Assembly (NCBI GenBank): GCA_964557975.1
Contig: CAZLCG010000043.1
Span: 1 to 13,035 of the forward strand
Reading direction: 5' to 3'
DNA: 13,035 bases
From: Fimenecus sp964557975
Lineage (GTDB): Bacteria > Bacillota > Clostridia > Oscillospirales > Acutalibacteraceae
Below are positions 6,649-12,697 of the stretch, in pieces; position 1 is the first letter of the stretch, and every line of letters starts with the position of its first letter. The notes beneath the pieces were generated by a model. The model was not told the origin of the DNA. It saw only the letters and a program-made list of their open reading frames with translations, and made no database searches. The position numbers and the translations under genes are program-made.

Positions 6649-7628
6649 TGTTTGTCACCCCCGTCTGTATCGCCGAGGCTGTCAAGATAAATTGAATAGT
6701 CTATATTATCCTCTGCTATATCGTCCGTATCAACGCCGTAATTCTCAATAAACCTTTCAAGCTCTTTATCGGAATTGGGCTGAATGTAGAAATCGCTCAA
6801 TTTATTTTCATCAACAACAATATCCTCTTTAACGATTTCCTCAATTTCCCGCTTTCTCTTTTCGTCATCGCTGACTCGGACTTCGGCAGAAGCAGCTTCG
6901 CCCGCCGAAGCATCTGAGGGATATTCCTTTTCGTACTTTGCGTAATCGTCGGGGAGCTTGTCCGTATCAACCGTATCGGAAACGACCGCGCCTTGATCGA
7001 TGGTTATCACCCTGTGATGGAAGTGACGGACCAAATTATGCTCGTGCGTTACCATTACGACAGTGGTGCCGTTTGCATTGATATGGTTCAGCAAATCAAC
7101 AATCTCATAAGACATTTCGGGGTCGATATTGCCCGTGGGCTCGTCGGCAATAATAAGCCCCGCATTGTTAACAAGAGCCCTTGCAAGGGCAACCCTCTGC
7201 TGCTCGCCGCCCGAAAGCTGAGTGGGAAAATGCCTTGCCTTTGACGTAAGACCGACAAGGCTTAAAATGTAAGGCACTCTTTTTCTTATTTCTTTTTCTT
7301 TAGCGCCGATAACACGCATCGCGAACGCAACATTGTCAAAAACGGTCGTTGTGGGAATAAGCCTGAAATCCTGAAAAACTATGCCGAGAGTTCTTCTGAA
7401 AAGAGGTATCTGCTTTCTTTTCAGCTCGTTAAGATTATAACCGTTAATTATAACCGTACCCTTATTGGGCACCTGCTCGCGCATCATAATTTTAAGGAAG
7501 GTGCTTTTACCCGCGCCCGAAGCGCCGACAATAAACACAAACTCGCCGTCGTTGATTTTTATGTTAACATTTTTTAATGCTTCGGTGCCGTTATCGTATG
7601 TTTTTGAAACGTTGTTAAATTCAATCAC
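6645..7628 (-). CDS. ftsE: Cell-division ATPase FtsE with long acidic C-terminal tail
   Basis: FtsE is the cytoplasmic ABC ATPase that drives FtsX. Walker A (GASGAGKST, about residues 35-43), the signature LSGGEQQR (about 139-146), Walker B with DEPTGNID, and the H-loop (VTHE) are all present. The chosen start is GTG at 7626-7628, giving VIEFNNVSKTY as in other FtsE proteins; GAGGG lies 7 bases upstream. A longer frame from 7682 lacks a good ribosome binding site and would add 18 residues not seen in the family. The protein is 327 residues against about 230 usually. The ATPase core ends near residue 216 and is followed by about 111 residues rich in Asp and Glu, with a charged helical stretch (DDEKRKREIEEIVKED) and the end DNIDYSIYLDSLGDTDGGDK. 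The role of this tail is unknown. Confidence 0.95.
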   Translation of the reverse strand: MIEFNNVSKTYDNGTEALKNVNIKINDGEFVFIVGASGAGKSTFLKIMMREQVPNKGTVIINGYNLNELKRKQIPLFRRTLGIVFQDFRLIPTTTVFDNVAFAMRVIGAKEKEIRKRVPYILSLVGLTSKARHFPTQLSGGEQQRVALARALVNNAGLIIADEPTGNIDPEMSYEIVDLLNHINANGTTVVMVTHEHNLVRHFHHRVITIDQGAVVSDTVDTDKLPDDYAKYEKEYPSDASAGEAASAEVRVSDDEKRKREIEEIVKEDIVVDENKLSDFYIQPNSDKELERFIENYGVDTDDIAEDNIDYSIYLDSLGDTDGGDKQ

Positions 7629-7664
7629 CTGCACACCCTCGTTCCGTGTAACATTAAAAGTAAA

Positions 7665-7702
7665 GCGGTAACCGAAAGGCAAACGGCGTTTCGGTTAACC
7701 GC
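7665..7702 (-). promoter_or_regulatory. Strong hairpin at the 5' end of the ftsEX mRNA
   Basis: GCGGTAACCGAAA (7665-7677) and TTTCGGTTAACCGC (7689-7702) are complementary over 13 bp with a single bulged base and an 11-base loop. The promoter at 7708-7736 predicts a start near 7701, so the hairpin would form the first bases of the transcript. Downstream on the minus strand comes TTTACTTTTAATG, a modest U-rich run. It may be a 5' stabilising hairpin, or a terminator for read-through from the regulator gene upstream. Confidence 0.65.
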
Positions 7703-7707
7703 AAACA

Positions 7708-7736
7708 ATTATAACATAAAAGCCTCAATTTGTAAT
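7708..7736 (-). promoter_or_regulatory. Extended -10 promoter of the ftsE operon
   Basis: On the minus strand, ATTACA (7731-7736, 4 of 6 to consensus), a 17-base spacer and TATAAT (7708-7713) are present. The -10 is preceded by TGT, giving an extended -10 element (TGTTATAAT). This is the only good promoter between the regulator gene and ftsE. Confidence 0.75.
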
Positions 7737-7854
7737 GTTTTACGATAAAAATTCATAATATTCGTAAATTTCAACAAAATACATAAAATCATATATGCAA
7801 AATCAACATATAATATTCTATATATTGTCGGTTTTGACAAAATCATACTTAAAA

Positions 7855-8946
7855 TCAGTATTTAACGGGATTGGAGTCAAGATATTTCTTAACCATAAGA
7901 GCAACCTTGAAAACAATTGCGTCGTCAAATTCTCTTAAATCAAGCCCCGTAAGCTTTTTGATTTTTTCAAGACGGTAAACCAAGGTGTTTCTGTGAACAA
8001 ACAGCTTTCTTGAGGTTTCGGAAACATTGAGGTTGTTCTCAAAGAATTTCTGAATGGTGAAGAGAGTTTCCTGATCAAGACTTGAAATAGAGCCTCTTTT
8101 AAAGACCTCGCGCAGGAACATATCGCACAGCGTTGTCGGAAGCTGATAAATAAGCCTTGCAATACCGAGGTTGTCGTAGCTGACAATGGTTTTTTCGGTA
8201 TCAAACACCTTGCCGACCTCAAGCGAAACCTGCGCCTCCCTGAACGAGCGGGCAAGGTCCTTTATGCTCTCAACCGTAGTGCCTATACCGACAAGGACAT
8301 GAGAGTAGAACTCCGCGCCGAGGCTGTCGGCAATGCTTCTTGCAAGCTTTTCAAGGTCTTTGGCGTCGATGCTTTCGGAAACCTCTTTAACAAGCGCAAT
8401 GTCGGTTTCGTTGATATTGATAACAAAATCCTTGCTTTTGTCGGGGAAAAGCCCCTGAATAATATCGAAAGCCGAAATGTCAATATGCTCGTTGATACGA
8501 ATGAGGAAAACGACCCTTGAAACGTCGCTGTTAAACCTCAGCTCACGGGCTTTAAGGTAAATATCGCCCGGCAGGATATTATCGAGTATAACGTTTTTAA
8601 TAAAATTGCCTCTATCGTATTTTTCGTCATAATATTGCTTGATGCTTGAAAGCGAAATAGAAAGAAGCGATGTATATTTTTCCGCAAGATCATCCTCACC
8701 CGAAACAAAAACCGCGTATTCGGGGTGCATATGCGTGCCGAATGCCTTGTAAGTATAGCCGCCGAAAGCAACAGCCTCTAACGGCGACTGAGAAAAAACA
8801 GCCGTAATCTCGGATGAAAGCGCTTCACCTATCTTTCCAAGCTCACTGCACGAGATAACGGTCCCCGTTTCGTCAATCACGCCGATAGTTCTGTCAATAG
8901 AATCCGTCATTTGGTGAACAATTCCCTGAAACAATCTGTTTGACAT
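7855..8946 (-). CDS. CdaR/PucR-family transcriptional regulator
   Basis: A 363-residue DNA-binding regulator. Residues 305-352 (NLNVSETSRKLFVHRNTLVY onward, then RLEKIKKLTGLDL) match the PucR-type C-terminal helix-turn-helix, whose hallmark is HRNTLxYRLxKI. The middle (about 125-290) fits a CdaR GGDEF-like domain. The N-terminal part (about 1-110, with IDRTIGVIDETGTVISCSE) resembles a small-molecule sensing domain; the ligand cannot be told from sequence. GGAGG lies 7 bases before the ATG at 8944-8946, so that start is chosen over an in-frame ATG 11 codons upstream that has no ribosome binding site. It lies directly upstream of the ftsE operon on the same strand but is separated by 226 bases holding the ftsE promoter. 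Control of ftsEX is possible but unproven; repeats in its own promoter region suggest autoregulation. Confidence 0.9.
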   Translation of the reverse strand: MSNRLFQGIVHQMTDSIDRTIGVIDETGTVISCSELGKIGEALSSEITAVFSQSPLEAVAFGGYTYKAFGTHMHPEYAVFVSGEDDLAEKYTSLLSISLSSIKQYYDEKYDRGNFIKNVILDNILPGDIYLKARELRFNSDVSRVVFLIRINEHIDISAFDIIQGLFPDKSKDFVININETDIALVKEVSESIDAKDLEKLARSIADSLGAEFYSHVLVGIGTTVESIKDLARSFREAQVSLEVGKVFDTEKTIVSYDNLGIARLIYQLPTTLCDMFLREVFKRGSISSLDQETLFTIQKFFENNLNVSETSRKLFVHRNTLVYRLEKIKKLTGLDLREFDDAIVFKVALMVKKYLDSNPVKY

Positions 8947-8965
8947 TTTCGAGCCTCCAAAGTTT

Positions 8966-9024
8966 TTATACAAATTCACAATTCATTTGTTATATATTTT
9001 ACACAATGTTATACAAATTTGCAA
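8966..9024 (-). promoter_or_regulatory. Promoter of the CdaR-type regulator with repeated motifs
   Basis: TTGCAA (9019-9024), 17 bases and TAAAAT (8996-9001) form a fair sigma-A promoter on the minus strand. The 11-base sequence TTATACAAATT is repeated exactly at 8966-8976 and 9009-9019, 43 bp apart, about four helical turns. One copy lies in the promoter spacer and the other in the leader. ATACAAAT and ATTTGTTAT also form an imperfect inverted repeat around 8968-8992. These are candidate binding sites for the regulator itself. Confidence 0.55.
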
Positions 9025-9105
9025 GGGATTTTTTTATATTTCATTAAAAATCATTTGCATTTTTCACAAAAAATCGGCAATTTTTTTGTAAAACAGTGAA
9101 TTTAC

Positions 9106-9388
9106 TTAAGGCGAGGGAAGCCCGACACAATATGCCTAAAGCTTGCCCTTTCGGCAAATTTTCACTTTTTTTACCGTTGACGGGCGACAAGCCCGTCTGC
9201 CGTCTCAAAAGCAAAAATTCATCCGAAATTCCTGCGCTTTAGGTGCTCAGCAGTTTAAAACGAGGAGATTTTCGTTAAAGCAAGGCATAAAATCGAAGCC
9301 ATACTGTCGTATGGTGAGATTTTTAACGATGCTTTAGCGGAAAAATACCGTTTTAAACCATATCGGGTCGGGCTCCCCCTCGCCTTAA
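9106..9388. repeat. 283-bp inverted-repeat element with nested hairpins (MITE-like or structured RNA)
   Basis: The ends TTAAGGCGAGGGAAGCCCGA.. (9106-9134) and ..GGGCTCCCCCTCGCCTTAA (9359-9388) are complementary with one mismatch, one bulge and a 3-base internal loop. Inside are two separate arms. The left arm is closed by CCTAAAGC (9135-9142) with GCTTTAGG (9236-9243), and holds TTGCC-ctttc-GGCAA (9143-9157) and GACGGGC-gacaa-GCCCGTC (9179-9197). The right arm is one long interrupted hairpin: GTTTAAAACG (9253-9262) with CGTTTTAAAC (9349-9358), TTTTCGTTAAAGCA (9269-9282) with TGCTTTAGCGGAAA (9330-9343), AAAATC (9289-9294) with GATTTT (9318-9323), and CCATAC-tgtc-GTATGG (9299-9314). The whole forms a three-way junction. 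Both ends carry TTAA, a possible target duplication. There is no plausible protein. It fills most of the 506-base gap between the regulator and the next gene. Confidence 0.85.
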
Positions 9389-9419
9389 AAACAGGCACAA
9401 AAATTCGTCAATTTTTTAT

Positions 9420-9434
9420 TGGTCAAAATGACCA
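9420..9434. repeat. 15-bp palindrome downstream of the Ada-like pair
   Basis: TGGTCA-AAA-TGACCA is a perfect 6-bp inverted repeat with a 3-base loop, 18 bases past the stop of the 130-residue gene. On the minus strand it is followed by ATAAAAAATTG rather than a U-tract, so it is not a good intrinsic terminator in that direction. It may be a binding site or part of a 3' structure. Confidence 0.45.
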
Positions 9435-9452
9435 TTCCGAATTAACATAATG

Positions 9453-9845
9453 TCATTCCGCGTTGCATTTTGAGCATATTGAGTAGCCTTTGTCGATATA
9501 CTCCGATAAGTTATCGGTATAGATTTCAGACGAGTTTTCTTCGCTGATTTTATCAGCGAACTGACAGTCGGGAGAATGTATTTTCTTTGATGATAAATTT
9601 ATTATGTACCTTTTGACTTGATAGGAAGCACCGGTCTCTGACGCTTCCGAAGCCTCCGCGCCGTCCGGCACTTCAGTCTCCTCCTCGAACCAATTTATGG
9701 TGACCGCCGTCTCATCGCCGGTTGAAACAGCTCCGTCAAAATAATTTAACAGCCTTATCTGACCGATTAAAGCGGTAACGGAAAGTAAGACCGTGACGGT
9801 GCAGAGAACGACGATAAATTTTTCTTTATTGCTCAAATTTTTCAT
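9453..9845 (-). CDS. Small membrane-anchored protein with Ada-like metal-site domain (second of a pair)
   Basis: The 130-residue protein has one N-terminal membrane segment (about 10-29), an acidic Ala/Ser/Glu-rich linker (about 40-75) and a C-terminal domain (about 76-130). That domain reads YIINLSSKKIHSPDC ... YSICSKCNAE, with candidate metal ligands H90, C94, C124 and C127. This resembles the short domain related to the N-terminal zinc site of Ada that is found in many secreted Bacillota proteins (pattern KxxHxxxC...CxxC). No methyltransferase domain is present. It probably faces the outside as a zinc-binding or structural module; its function is unknown. AAGGAG overlaps the stop of the preceding gene, and the start lies 3 bases after that stop, so the two genes are translationally coupled. 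Confidence 0.85.
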   Translation of the reverse strand: MKNLSNKEKFIVVLCTVTVLLSVTALIGQIRLLNYFDGAVSTGDETAVTINWFEEETEVPDGAEASEASETGASYQVKRYIINLSSKKIHSPDCQFADKISEENSSEIYTDNLSEYIDKGYSICSKCNAE

Positions 9846-9848
9846 GCC

Positions 9849-10352
9849 CTACTCCTTGTATCCGTGACAGACGCCGCACATTGTGTAACCGTTCTCAAGA
9901 TACTGCGCAAGCTCATCGGACGATATTACCGCTTTGTTTTCATCCTTCATTCTTAATACATAAGAGCAGGATGACGAATGAATTTTCTTTGAGTTTTTAT
10001 TGACTATAAGCACCGAATCGATCTCAGTGGATTTTTCAGTGGGCTTTTCGGTCGGTTTAACAGTCGTCTTTTCGGTAACGGCGTTATCCTCGGCGGATTC
10101 GATTGTAACATAGCTCACCGCGCCTATAACGGCGTCAGACGTCGGCTCGGTCAGCGTTTCGCTGCTTTTCTCAACAGACAGCGATTTTTCAGCCGAATAC
10201 ACATAGGTATTTGATATACCGCCGATACCCGACGAAAATGCAAGAAGCTCCCGTTTCATACATTTCTGCATAATCACCGTAGCCGTAAGAGAACATATAC
10301 ATATAAAAAAGGCGGCAAATACGATAACGTCAATTTTCCTCGGCGTTTTCAT
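9849..10352 (-). CDS. Membrane-anchored protein with Ada-like metal-site domain (first of a pair)
   Basis: The 167-residue protein is a paralogue of its neighbour. It has one membrane segment (about 8-28), an extracytoplasmic region, a Thr/Glu/Lys/Pro linker with repeated TEKxT/PTEK units (about 91-112) and a C-terminal domain (about 115-167). The candidate ligands are H125, C129, C159 and C162. Spacing between ligands (4, 30 and 3 residues) is identical to the neighbouring protein, which supports recent common origin. The linker looks like a cell-wall spanning spacer. The start chosen is ATG at 10350-10352, because GAGGTGG lies about 8 bases upstream; an in-frame GTG at 10359-10361 falls inside that ribosome binding site. 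A strong promoter with a palindromic site lies just upstream. The cellular role is unknown. Confidence 0.85.
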   Translation of the reverse strand: MKTPRKIDVIVFAAFFICICSLTATVIMQKCMKRELLAFSSGIGGISNTYVYSAEKSLSVEKSSETLTEPTSDAVIGAVSYVTIESAEDNAVTEKTTVKPTEKPTEKSTEIDSVLIVNKNSKKIHSSSCSYVLRMKDENKAVISSDELAQYLENGYTMCGVCHGYKE

Positions 10353-10388
10353 ATCTGCCACCTCTTTCTTTTGTATACGGTTTTTTTA

Positions 10389-10417
10389 ATTATAGCAGTA
10401 AATTGAAACAGTTTCAA
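10389..10417 (-). promoter_or_regulatory. Promoter with perfect palindromic operator for the Ada-like pair
   Basis: On the minus strand, TTGAAA (10412-10417), a 17-base spacer and TATAAT (10389-10394) match the sigma-A consensus at 11 of 12 positions. The -35 is embedded in the perfect palindrome TTGAAAC-A-GTTTCAA (10403-10417, 7-1-7). A dimeric repressor bound there would block RNA polymerase, so the gene pair is probably regulated. The cognate factor is not apparent in the window. Confidence 0.75.
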
Positions 10418-10540
10418 GACAGCGATCGCAAAGCGAGGCTTTCAAAAAATTGTCAAAAAAATACGGAATACATTTGATTTTAATACATATATTAAATTCG
10501 GCAAAGGTTAAATAAAAATGCGTTTGCGTTTTCCTTTGCT

Positions 10541-10570
10541 CCGCCTTCGCTTTTTACGAAGGCGGTTTTT
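10541..10570 (+). terminator. Intrinsic terminator oriented to the plus strand
   Basis: CCGCCTTCG (10541-10549) and CGAAGGCGG (10557-10565) form a perfect 9-bp stem with a 7-base loop, followed on the plus strand by TTTTTATTTC. This is an almost ideal terminator for plus-strand transcription, although the neighbouring genes are all on the minus strand. On the minus strand it begins 4 bases after the stop of the 114-residue gene but lacks a U-tract there. GCAAAGG (10501-10507) and CCTTTGC (10533-10539) form a further stem just upstream. Confidence 0.7.
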
Positions 10571-10913
10571 ATTTCAAACAAAAATACCGTATAAAGCCCG
10601 ACATACAATCTATATATCCCTGAATCGACTGATAATCAAAACCCTTTATAAAACAGAAAATACCTGCGGCGATAAAAATAATTCCCAAAGCCAATATGAC
10701 ATACGCCGTAACGCTTCTGCCGCCCGTTTTGCTTTCGGGTACTGTTACATATATTGCCGTAGGACCGTCCTGACCGTTTTCAACGATCACCTTATGAAGC
10801 TGACCGTCCGTTTGTGCATCGGCGCTGCCCATAACGTTAACAAGCTCCGTATTACAGTCGGGGCATATTTCAACACCATCCGGATATTTTTTTCTGCATC
10901 TCGGACAAACCAT
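10569..10913 (-). CDS. Zinc-ribbon membrane protein, function unknown
   Basis: The 114-residue protein opens with a compact zinc ribbon, C3-x2-C6 and C17-x2-C20 (CPRCRKKYPDGVEICPDC), of the type found at the N-terminus of many small Bacillota membrane proteins. A Gln/Asp-rich linker (about 28-55) and one membrane segment (about 69-89, AYVILALGIIFIAAGIFCFI) follow, then a short tail with two further cysteines. By the positive-inside tendency and the ribbon, the N-terminus is probably cytoplasmic, but this is inference. GGAGTG lies 7 bases before the ATG. It has its own promoter at 10943-10971. The plus-strand frame across it is a shadow. The partner or signal is not known. Confidence 0.8.
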   Translation of the reverse strand: MVCPRCRKKYPDGVEICPDCNTELVNVMGSADAQTDGQLHKVIVENGQDGPTAIYVTVPESKTGGRSVTAYVILALGIIFIAAGIFCFIKGFDYQSIQGYIDCMSGFIRYFCLK

Positions 10914-10942
10914 CGCTTCACACTCCGTTTCAAAGTATCATT

Positions 10943-10971
10943 ATTCTATCATTACAGTAATAAAAAGTCAA
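10943..10971 (-). promoter_or_regulatory. Sigma-A promoter of the zinc-ribbon gene
   Basis: TTGACT (10966-10971), a 17-base spacer and TAGAAT (10943-10948) on the minus strand match the consensus at 10 of 12 positions. The -35 overlaps the stop codon region of the upstream 91-residue gene, so the zinc-ribbon gene can be expressed independently of it. Confidence 0.8.
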
Positions 10972-11243
10972 TTTTTCTTATCGCATTTTTTTGCTATATT
11001 TAATATTTCGAGTAGCATCGCGGGGATATACACCGCTCCCGCCATTTCTTTGCCGAGTATCAAAAGCTCTCCCCTGAGATAAAGAAGCCTGTCAAAGTTC
11101 CCTATGCGACCCATGGAGGCTGTGCAGAACAGCGCCGCGGCATAAGCCGTAAGCACTATGATATTCCCGTATTTTATGTAATATTTTGATATTTTATTCA
11201 TATCCCTGCGAATACCTTTTAAGTTTTCAAATATTGCTTGCAT
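10968..11243 (-). CDS. Small membrane protein of unknown function
   Basis: Starting at the ATG at 11241-11243 the product is 91 residues. GAGGTG lies 7 bases upstream; an earlier in-frame ATG at 11247-11249 is only one base from that site and is unlikely. Another possible start is the internal ATG of MNKISKYY (15 codons on), giving 77 residues but a weaker ribosome binding site. Two hydrophobic segments are visible, about 27-46 (NIIVLTAYAAALFCTASMG) and about 67-85 (AGAVYIPAMLLEILNI), separated by a charged loop. I recognise no family. It is divergent from the TIM-barrel gene; about 75 bases separate the two starts and hold no strong promoter for either. Confidence 0.65.
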   Translation of the reverse strand: MQAIFENLKGIRRDMNKISKYYIKYGNIIVLTAYAAALFCTASMGRIGNFDRLLYLRGELLILGKEMAGAVYIPAMLLEILNIAKKCDKKN

Positions 11244-11317
11244 TTTCATGCACCTCAATATTAAAATAGATGAGGAGCGGCATAAAATCAACATGTAAAT
11301 ATTGGCAGGTGAAAATA

Positions 11318-12091
11318 ATGGCAATCGGCATATCAACAGCGTGCCTGTATCCTCTTGAAACGGAGGAATGTCTTAAAGCCGTCGGAGAACTCGGAGCGGA
11401 TGTAACGGAGATTTTTTTTAACGCCGAAAGCGAAATTGGAAAGCCCTTCATTAAGAGGCTGTGCGAAATCAGAGATTATTACGGGCTTAGAATTAAAAGC
11501 GTGCACCACTATGCCTCGTTTGCGGAATCATACGCCTTTTTCACGGAATATGAAAGGCGGTTTTACGACGGGCTTGAGGATTTAAAAAGATATTTTGACG
11601 CTATGAACAATCTCGGAGCCGACGTCCTTGTGCTTCACGGAGCAAAGCCGCCTTGCTTAGAGGACAGGCTGTGCTTTGAGCGGTTCGGGATTATGCACCG
11701 TCTCGGCAGAGAATACGGTGTTCTGGCAGCGCAGGAGAACGTTTGGAAGTTCCGTTCGGAAAGCCTTGACTATCTTAGAAGTATGAAATCATACCTCGGA
11801 GAAGAAATGAGCGTTGCGCTTGACATAAAGCAGGCTCGCCTTGCCGGTTATTCGCCGTTTGAATTTGTTGACGCGCTCAAAGAGTCTGTTGTTCATTTCC
11901 ACATAAGCGATTACAGCGACAAAGAAGTATGTATCCCGCCTCTTGAGGGAATGTTCGATTTCAAAAAGCTGTTTAACGGAATGAACTCCATCGGCTACAG
12001 CGGAGATTATATAATCGAGCTTTATCGGAACAGTTATGATTCCGTCAGCCGAATTACCGACTCCAAGACAAAGCTCGAAAAATTATTTTAA
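11318..12091 (+). CDS. Sugar phosphate isomerase/epimerase-like TIM-barrel protein
   Basis: The 257-residue protein fits the xylose-isomerase-like TIM barrel / AP endonuclease family 2 fold, whose members use divalent metals to isomerise or epimerise sugars, inositols or related compounds. Successive strand ends carry the usual ligands: E31 (TEIFF), H63/H64 (SVHHY), H107 (LVLHGAK), E140 (AAQENV), D169 (VALDIKQ), H193/H195 (VHFHISD) and E234 (IIELYR). The site therefore looks complete, but the substrate cannot be named. AGGTG lies 6 bases before the ATG at 11318; a longer frame from 11270 has no suitable ribosome binding site. The stop codon abuts the nrdR promoter, so the two plus-strand genes may be co-transcribed as well as separately expressed. 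The link with nrdR is probably positional only. Confidence 0.87.
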   Translation: MAIGISTACLYPLETEECLKAVGELGADVTEIFFNAESEIGKPFIKRLCEIRDYYGLRIKSVHHYASFAESYAFFTEYERRFYDGLEDLKRYFDAMNNLGADVLVLHGAKPPCLEDRLCFERFGIMHRLGREYGVLAAQENVWKFRSESLDYLRSMKSYLGEEMSVALDIKQARLAGYSPFEFVDALKESVVHFHISDYSDKEVCIPPLEGMFDFKKLFNGMNSIGYSGDYIIELYRNSYDSVSRITDSKTKLEKLF

Positions 12092-12137
12092 TACTTTACA
12101 TCGTGTTTTCTTTTTGGTATAATACTATATATAGATA
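12091..12137 (+). promoter_or_regulatory. Pair of NrdR-box-like sites at the nrdR promoter
   Basis: Two 16-base sites, ATACTTTACATCGTGT (12091-12106) and ATACTATATATAGATA (12122-12137), each match the published NrdR box consensus acaCwAtATaTwGtgt at 12 of 16 positions; the second has the complete core CTATATATAG. Their starts are 31 bp apart, the three-turn spacing typical of paired NrdR boxes. The first covers the -35, and the second begins at the end of the -10 and covers the start site. This predicts that NrdR represses its own gene. Confidence 0.75.
12095..12123 (+). promoter_or_regulatory. Extended -10 sigma-A promoter of nrdR
   Basis: TTTACA (12095-12100), a 17-base spacer and TATAAT (12118-12123) match the consensus at 11 of 12 positions. 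TGG before the -10 adds an extended -10 element. The start would be near 12130, inside the second NrdR-box-like site. Confidence 0.88.
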
Positions 12138-12162
12138 AAATTTTACTTAGGAAGTGATTTTT

Positions 12163-12618
12163 ATGAAATGTCCTTTCTGCGGATTTGAAGAAAGCAAGGT
12201 CATCGATTCAAGACCGACCGACGAGGGCGAGAGAATCCGCCGCCGCCGTGAATGTATCAAATGCGGTAAGCGGTTCACAACCTACGAAATAATCGAAAGC
12301 GTACCCATTCTTGTTATTAAAAAGGATAAATCCCGTGAGGTGTTTGACAGAAACAAGCTTTTGGGCGGTATGATGAGAGCCTGCGAAAAACGTCAGGTCA
12401 CTATGGAAACGCTTGAAAAAGCCGTTGACGAAATAGAGGCAAATCTTCAAAATTCACTCGACCGTGAGGTAACGTCAATTCGTATAGGCGAGCTTGCTAT
12501 GGATAAGCTAAAGGACATTGACGAGGTTGCGTATGTACGTTTTGCCTCGGTTTACAGGCACTTCAAAGACATCAACGCGTTTATGGACGAGCTTTCAAAT
12601 TTACTTGAAAGCAAATAA
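12163..12618 (+). CDS. nrdR: Transcriptional repressor NrdR
   Basis: NrdR senses ATP/dATP and represses ribonucleotide reductase genes. The 151-residue protein has normal family length. The N-terminal zinc ribbon uses C3, C6, C31 and C34 (CPFC ... CIKC) and includes the hallmark stretch VIDSRPTDEGERIRRRRECI. The ATP-cone domain spans about residues 49-139, with VIKKDKSREVFDRNKL and the late VAYVRFASVYRHFKDI. The start is ATG at 12163, giving MKCPFCG as in other NrdR proteins; GGAAGTG lies upstream, and the in-frame GTG at 12154 is part of that ribosome binding site. No ribonucleotide reductase gene is in the window, so its targets lie elsewhere. The promoter carries likely NrdR boxes. Confidence 0.97.
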   Translation: MKCPFCGFEESKVIDSRPTDEGERIRRRRECIKCGKRFTTYEIIESVPILVIKKDKSREVFDRNKLLGGMMRACEKRQVTMETLEKAVDEIEANLQNSLDREVTSIRIGELAMDKLKDIDEVAYVRFASVYRHFKDINAFMDELSNLLESK

Positions 12619-12697
12619 TTAAACGTCTTATGCTTCCGAAAAGAGGCAGGCTCGCGGAATTTTCTGTCAGCCCGCTTCAACACGAAGCTTTACATCC

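Noticed and set aside
7629..7682. Longer FtsE start at the ATG at 7682
   Set aside because: It would add 18 residues absent from FtsE proteins. The GTG at 7626-7628 has GAGGG at ideal spacing, and the family N-terminus VIEFNNVSK begins there.
9143..9337. Plus-strand open frame of 64 codons
   Set aside because: It lies wholly inside the inverted-repeat element, is explained by its stems, and has no ribosome binding site or recognisable protein.
10518..11003. Plus-strand open frame of 161 codons
   Set aside because: It runs antisense through the zinc-ribbon gene and a terminator hairpin. Its composition is Arg/Phe-rich as expected for a shadow frame.
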